From assembly GCA_040882055.1 (NCBI GenBank), contig JBBECA010000003.1, positions 1 through 8,911 on the forward strand: 8,911 nucleotides of DNA, given 5' to 3'. The notes beneath the pieces were generated by a model. It was not told where the DNA came from. It made no database searches and was given only the letters and a program-made list of their open reading frames with translations. Each line of letters opens with the position of its first letter. Within the stretch, counting starts at the first letter, position 1. This stretch comes from Nitriliruptor sp040882055 (lineage in GTDB: Bacteria; Actinomycetota; Nitriliruptoria; Nitriliruptorales; Nitriliruptoraceae). Shown here piece by piece: positions 6,192 through 8,911 of the stretch. Position numbers and translations under genes: made by a program.

Positions 6192-7231
6192 TCCAGCCCC
6201 CCGAGCGCGATGCCGACGGCGACCGCGAGGTTCGGTCCGACACGGGCGAGGTCCTCGGGGCCGTAGATGGTGTCCTTGGCCTCGAAGCGGTCGAAGACGC
6301 TGCCGATCTCGACCGGCAGACGGACCGCACGGGCGAGCTGGTCGGCCATGCCACCGAGCAGCGACCCGCCGCCGGTCAGCACCACGTTCGACAGCCGTGC
6401 CGACCCCGGTTGGTCCTGGTAGTAGTCGAGGGAGCTGCGCACCTCGTCGACGAACTGGTCGGCCTGCTCGGTGACGATGCGGGACGCGGGGTCCGACGCG
6501 TCGCCGCCGATGGCGAGCTGGCGCTTCTGGGCCTCCGCCTCGGCCACCGGTACACCGAGGCCGGACGCCAGCGCGCTGGTGATGTCGTCCCCGCCGAGCA
6601 CCAGGATGCGCACGAACGTCGGGATGCCGCCGTCGTGGACGACGATGCCGGTCACGCCGGCGCCGACGTCGACCACGACCTCGCTGCCCGACTCCATCTG
6701 CGTGGTCCGGCCGAGAGCGCGGAGGGCGGCGAACGGGTTGAGGTCCACGCTGGCCGGGCGCAGACCCGCTGCCTCGGCGGCCTCCATGTGCGAAGCGACC
6801 ATATCCTTGTGCGCGGCGACCAGCAGCAGACGCTGGAACCGTTCACCGTTGTCGGAGGTGAACTCGTCGACGGGGTGGACGTCGATCTCGGCTTCCTCGA
6901 CCGGGATGGGCAGGTACTCCTGCACCTGGTAGCGGATGGAGGCCTTCAGTTCCTTGGGCTCGAGCCACGGCACGTCGATCTGGCGGACGACGACCCGTTG
7001 GTTCGCGACGCCGAGGTGGACCTTCTTGGTGCGCACCTTGGCCGAGGCGAGCAGCTCCTTCATCGCTTGGCCGACGACCTCGGTGTCGAGGATCTCGCCA
7101 TCGCGCACGGCGTCCTCCGGCAGCTCGATGCCGCCGAAGTTGCTGATGATCACGCTGCCGCGGGACCGCTTCACCTCGGCGAAGGTGATGGTCCGTGAGC
7201 CGATGTCGATGCCGACCGCGCTGGATGGCAC
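6188..7231 (-). CDS. pilM: Type IV pilus actin-like ATPase PilM
   Basis: A 347-aa cytoplasmic protein of the actin/FtsA-like family that binds PilN and links the alignment complex to the motor. It shows phosphate-1 motif VGIDIGSRTITFAEVK (6-21), the VRQIDVPWLEPKELKASIRY segment (82-101) and EYLPIP (105-110) typical of PilM, phosphate-2 motif VVVDVGAGVTGIVVHDGG (185-202) and the adenosine motif VVLTGGGSLLGGM (283-295). The length is normal for PilM and nothing is missing. The start is GTG 7231-7229, only 3 nt after the stop of the HTH gene, and it places the first GIDIG at residue 7. It is the first gene of the MNOP block. Confidence 0.95.
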   Translation of the reverse strand: MPSSAVGIDIGSRTITFAEVKRSRGSVIISNFGGIELPEDAVRDGEILDTEVVGQAMKELLASAKVRTKKVHLGVANQRVVVRQIDVPWLEPKELKASIRYQVQEYLPIPVEEAEIDVHPVDEFTSDNGERFQRLLLVAAHKDMVASHMEAAEAAGLRPASVDLNPFAALRALGRTTQMESGSEVVVDVGAGVTGIVVHDGGIPTFVRILVLGGDDITSALASGLGVPVAEAEAQKRQLAIGGDASDPASRIVTEQADQFVDEVRSSLDYYQDQPGSARLSNVVLTGGGSLLGGMADQLARAVRLPVEIGSVFDRFEAKDTIYGPEDLARVGPNLAVAVGIALGGLE

Positions 7232-7234
7232 CGC

Positions 7235-7456
7235 TCAGCCGTTCGACTGGTCGTGGGTGACCGCACCGGCAGCGAGGTAGGCGTCGAGGTCCTCGGTGCG
7301 GATACGGATGTTCTTGCCGACACGGAGCGCGGGCAGCTCACCGGCCTTCACGAGGCGGTAGACGGTCATCGACGACACGCGGAGGGTGTCGGCGACCTCG
7401 GCGACGGTCAGCACGGGACCGACGGCGGCGCCCCTGTCCCGGGGATCCCCTGACAT
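7235..7456 (-). CDS. Small excisionase-family (HTH_17-type) DNA-binding protein
   Basis: A 73-aa protein with one winged-helix/HTH domain of the MerR-like excisionase type. The sequence LTVAEVADTLRVSSMTVYRL (16-35) forms helix-turn-helix, followed by VKAGELPALRVGKNIRI (36-52), the wing, and RTEDLDAYL (53-61). Its size and layout fit the small BldC/excisionase-type regulators common in actinobacteria. The start is ATG 7456-7454 because GAGG (7462-7465) lies 5 nt upstream. A longer frame from 7585 would add 43 low-complexity residues with no domain. It ends 3 nt before pilM, so the two are almost certainly co-transcribed. It may regulate the pilus genes, but no target is visible; such proteins are also common as generic regulators. 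Confidence 0.85.
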   Translation of the reverse strand: MSGDPRDRGAAVGPVLTVAEVADTLRVSSMTVYRLVKAGELPALRVGKNIRIRTEDLDAYLAAGAVTHDQSNG

Positions 7457-7461
7457 CGCCA

Positions 7462-7465
7462 CCTC
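7462..7465 (-). promoter_or_regulatory. Shine-Dalgarno deciding the HTH gene start
   Basis: GAGG within GAGGTGG on the minus strand, 5 nt upstream of ATG 7456. It favours the 73-aa product over an upstream start at 7585. Confidence 0.65.
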
Positions 7466-7504
7466 GTTCCATGCGGGTCTCGGGCGGTCCCCAGACGGAG
7501 ACAC

Positions 7505-7510
7505 ACCATA
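7505..7510 (-). promoter_or_regulatory. Weak -10-like hexamer upstream of the HTH-pilM operon
   Basis: TATGGT on the minus strand is the best -10-like element in the 177-nt gap between the peptidase and the HTH gene (7457-7633). It would give a leader of about 40 nt. No good -35 is visible at 16-18 nt, so support is weak. Confidence 0.2.
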
Positions 7511-7539
7511 CTCAGGTCCAACGCGAGCCGCACCAGTAA

Positions 7540-7580
7540 CACGTGCCACAGCAGACCCTCTGTGCAACGGTCGGCACGTG
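7540..7580. promoter_or_regulatory. Two CACGTG palindromes in the HTH-pilM upstream gap
   Basis: CACGTG occurs at 7540-7545 and 7575-7580, starts 35 bp apart, both followed by GCC/GGCC-type bases. They lie in the only long gap before the HTH-pilM operon and could be operator half-sites, possibly for the HTH protein itself. A 6-bp palindrome seen twice can easily be chance in GC-rich DNA. Confidence 0.25.
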
Positions 7581-7633
7581 GCCACCGCGGCTTGAGGGAA
7601 CGACCCCTCGGCGTCCGCCGGGCGCCCCGCACG

Positions 7634-8440
7634 TCAGAGGCCGAGGACCGACCGCACCACGCGTTCCGAGCCGGATGGGAACAGCACCGGCAGCATCGCG
7701 CCGACGGCCAGGTACGGCCCGAACGGGATACGGCTGGCGAGCTTGGCCTTCCCGAGCGCGATCAGGCCGAACGCGACGACGACGGCGCTGATGATGGTCC
7801 CGTAGGCGAACGCGACCAGCTGGAAGCCGCCGAGGTAACCGACGACCAGACCGAGCGATGCGGCGAGCTTGACGTCCCCCATCCCCATCCCGACCTGTCC
7901 GCGCAGCAGCCGGAAGGCTTCGGAGAGCAGGAACATCGCGAGTGGGATCGCGACCGCGGCGATGAGCCCGCGCCGCAGGTCACGCCACGTGTCGGTGAGC
8001 ACCAGCGTGTGGATGGCCAACGGCACCAGCAGCACGAACGGGAGCCGGTAGGTCAGCCGGTTCGGGATGATGCGGTGCTCGAGGTCGATCGCGGTCGCCA
8101 CGATCAACGACCAGGTGAAGATCAGCAGGGTCAGCAGCAGGACGGGCTCTACCCACCACACCCACGCGACGGCCCCGAACAGGACCGCGGTGACGACCTC
8201 GACGACGAGGTAGCGCGGGCTGATGGCCGCCCCGCAGCTCCGGCATCTGCCACGGAGAACGAGCCAGGAGACGACGGGCACGTTGTCGCGCGCCGCGATG
8301 AGCATCCCACACGCTGGGCACGAAGACCGCTTCGGCTCAGCGATCGTCTGCTGCCGTGGCCACCGGTGGATCGGTACGTTCGCGAACGAGCCGAGCAGCA
8401 ATCCGAGGAGGCATGCTGAACTCGTCAGCACAGCCTGCAC
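7634..8440 (-). CDS. pilD: Prepilin peptidase / N-methyltransferase (TadA/PilD family)
   Basis: A 268-aa integral membrane aspartic protease that removes the leader of prepilins at the Gly|Phe bond and methylates the new N terminus. Motifs in order: LLGSFANVPIHR (15-26) at the end of the first helix; a zinc-type tetracysteine CPACG (41-45) and CRSCG (66-70) in the first cytoplasmic domain; the first catalytic Asp119 in ATAIDLEHRIIPN (115-127); the second, Asp189, in GMGMGDVKL (184-192); and PFGPYLAVGA (239-248). About seven or eight hydrophobic helices follow the usual pattern. The tetracysteine domain indicates the bifunctional form. The start is GTG 8440-8438 with GGAAGGGAG (8445-8453) 4 nt upstream. 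It lies between the pilin and the HTH-pilMNO block and should process all four pilin-like proteins of this window. Confidence 0.95.
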   Translation of the reverse strand: MQAVLTSSACLLGLLLGSFANVPIHRWPRQQTIAEPKRSSCPACGMLIAARDNVPVVSWLVLRGRCRSCGAAISPRYLVVEVVTAVLFGAVAWVWWVEPVLLLTLLIFTWSLIVATAIDLEHRIIPNRLTYRLPFVLLVPLAIHTLVLTDTWRDLRRGLIAAVAIPLAMFLLSEAFRLLRGQVGMGMGDVKLAASLGLVVGYLGGFQLVAFAYGTIISAVVVAFGLIALGKAKLASRIPFGPYLAVGAMLPVLFPSGSERVVRSVLGL

Positions 8441-8444
8441 CGTG

Positions 8445-8453
8445 CTCCCTTCC
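8445..8453 (-). promoter_or_regulatory. Shine-Dalgarno of prepilin peptidase
   Basis: GGAAGGGAG on the minus strand, 4 nt before the GTG start. It supports the GTG at 8440 as the start and shows that the peptidase has its own translation signal downstream of the hairpin at 8489-8514. Confidence 0.65.
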
Positions 8454-8488
8454 TACGCGGGCGCGAACAAGGGTCTTCTGAACAGGCC

Positions 8489-8514
8489 TGGGGGCGACCC
8501 GAAGGCCGCCCCCA
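8489..8514 (-). terminator. UUCG-capped hairpin downstream of the pilin gene
   Basis: On the minus-strand RNA, GGGGGCGGCC (8504-8513) pairs with GGUCGCCCCC (8490-8499), closed by a C(UUCG)G tetraloop and extended by a U-A pair, an 11-bp stem with one G-U wobble. On the plus strand the wobble would be an A-C mismatch, so the element is oriented for the pilin transcript. It starts 17 nt after the pilin stop (8532-8534). There is no long U-tract, so it may be a partial terminator or a 3' stability element that gives more pilin than peptidase mRNA. Confidence 0.7.
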
Positions 8515-8531
8515 CCCTCGTGTCATGTGGA

Positions 8532-8911
8532 TTAGGAGATCGTGCCGTTCACGTCATCGCACGTACCCTCGACCGGAGCACCGGTGCCGGACGCCAGATT
8601 GTTCAGCGCGAACGTATCGCCGCCGCTGGCGTGCGTTGCTTGCATGCAGTAGCCGCTGGTGGTGTCGACCCATTCAATTGTCACGTTCACATCGCCAGAG
8701 CGGAAACCCTGACCCTCAAGGTCGCCCAGAGTTCCCGTGTACGCGTTGGCCGTCGTGTACAGCGTCTCCTGGTACGTCGCTGCGCTCCGCAACGACTGCT
8801 GCGCCGCCGAGTTCCAGGCGTTTTCGCGCTGGTTGAGGAAGACCGGGATGGCGATAGCGGCGAGGATGCCGATGATGATCACGACGACGAGGAGCTCGAT
8901 GAGGGTGAAGC
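8532..8911 (-). CDS. pilA: Type IV pilin, mature region (5' end beyond window)
   Basis: The window cuts this gene inside the Gly codon of its prepilin cleavage site. The 125 mature residues begin FTLIELLVVVIIIGILAAI, with Glu at +5 and a long hydrophobic alpha1 helix to about 25, then NQRENAW and an amphipathic helix to about 55. The remaining 70 residues form a small globular domain with VTIEWVD (76-82) and Cys88/Cys117, the likely D-region disulfide. This size and a single C-terminal Cys pair fit a small major pilin rather than a minor one, but the leader, start codon and promoter lie outside. It is followed by a strong hairpin and then by its peptidase. The family is certain; that it is the major subunit is inferred from its first position and compact size. 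Confidence 0.9.
   Translation of the reverse strand, partial: FTLIELLVVVIIIGILAAIAIPVFLNQRENAWNSAAQQSLRSAATYQETLYTTANAYTGTLGDLEGQGFRSGDVNVTIEWVDTTSGYCMQATHASGGDTFALNNLASGTGAPVEGTCDDVNGTIS

Noticed and set aside
5247..6266. 339-codon open frame on the plus strand
   Set aside because: Antisense to pilO and pilN, with low-complexity Arg/Ala composition and no recognisable motif.
6410..7198. 262-codon open frame on the plus strand
   Set aside because: Antisense to pilM; its Leu/Asp/Val-rich sequence mirrors the pilM codons and shows no family signature.
4127..7231. Type II secretion (GspL/GspM/GspC) instead of T4P
   Set aside because: PilM and PilN are separate genes, with VNLLP at the PilN N terminus, which is the T4P arrangement; GspL is a single fused protein.
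7457..7585. N-terminal extension of the HTH gene to 7585
   Set aside because: The added 43 residues show no domain, and a good Shine-Dalgarno sits before the internal ATG at 7456.
7562..8419. 285-codon open frame on the plus strand
   Set aside because: Antisense to the prepilin peptidase; the Asp/Glu/Gln-rich product is the usual shadow of membrane-protein codons in GC-rich DNA.
1..8911. Signs of a mobile element, CRISPR array or recent transfer
   Set aside because: No transposase, integrase, terminal or direct repeats, att-like sites or spaced repeats were found. The excisionase-like HTH protein alone is not evidence of a mobile element, since this fold is common in chromosomal regulators.

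Overview
The window is a high-GC, gene-dense segment. Every recognisable gene lies on the minus strand, so genes are read from right to left. It carries most of the structural part of a type IV pilus (T4P) locus and ends in the first third of a housekeeping gene, chorismate synthase. The high GC, frequent GTG starts, a small excisionase-type HTH gene and the absence of an outer-membrane secretin between the PilP-like gene and the minor pilins suggest a Gram-positive, high-GC actinobacterium. This lineage call is an inference; no rRNA or other marker is present.

Layout in transcription order. (1) The window's right edge cuts a major-type pilin exactly at its type III signal (8532-8911). (2) A strong UUCG-capped hairpin follows (8489-8514). 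(3) Next is a complete prepilin peptidase (7634-8440). (4) A 177-nt gap may hold a promoter; it is followed by a 73-aa excisionase-type HTH protein (7235-7456). (5) Three nt later comes an assembly-platform block, pilM-pilN-pilO plus a membrane-anchored PilP-like protein (4127-7231), joined by GTGA/ATGA overlaps. (6) A 97-nt gap follows. (7) Three overlapping minor-pilin genes come next: a very large 523-aa PilV-like protein, a 182-aa PulG/PilW-like protein and a 452-aa PilX-like protein (565-4029). (8) After a 71-nt gap comes aroC (1-493, 3' end missing).

How the genes work together. The prepilin peptidase should cleave and methylate the pilins. PilM in the cytoplasm and PilN/PilO/PilP-like in the membrane should form the alignment ring that links the motor to the fibre. 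The V/W/X-like proteins probably form the priming or tip complex, and the largest probably carries an adhesive module. The motor ATPases (PilB/PilT) and platform protein (PilC) are not in the window; they may lie upstream of the pilin, beyond the right edge.

The window is not an unknown system. It does contain less ordinary details: a PilP-like subunit with no secretin gene beside it, a modular giant minor pilin, EF-hand-like Ca-binding loops in two consecutive minor pilins, a PilX-like protein without the Glu5 of pilins and with possible beta-helical regions, and several well-placed RNA hairpins. No tRNA, rRNA, CRISPR, insertion sequence or other mobile feature was seen, and no gene-free stretch exceeds 300 bases.
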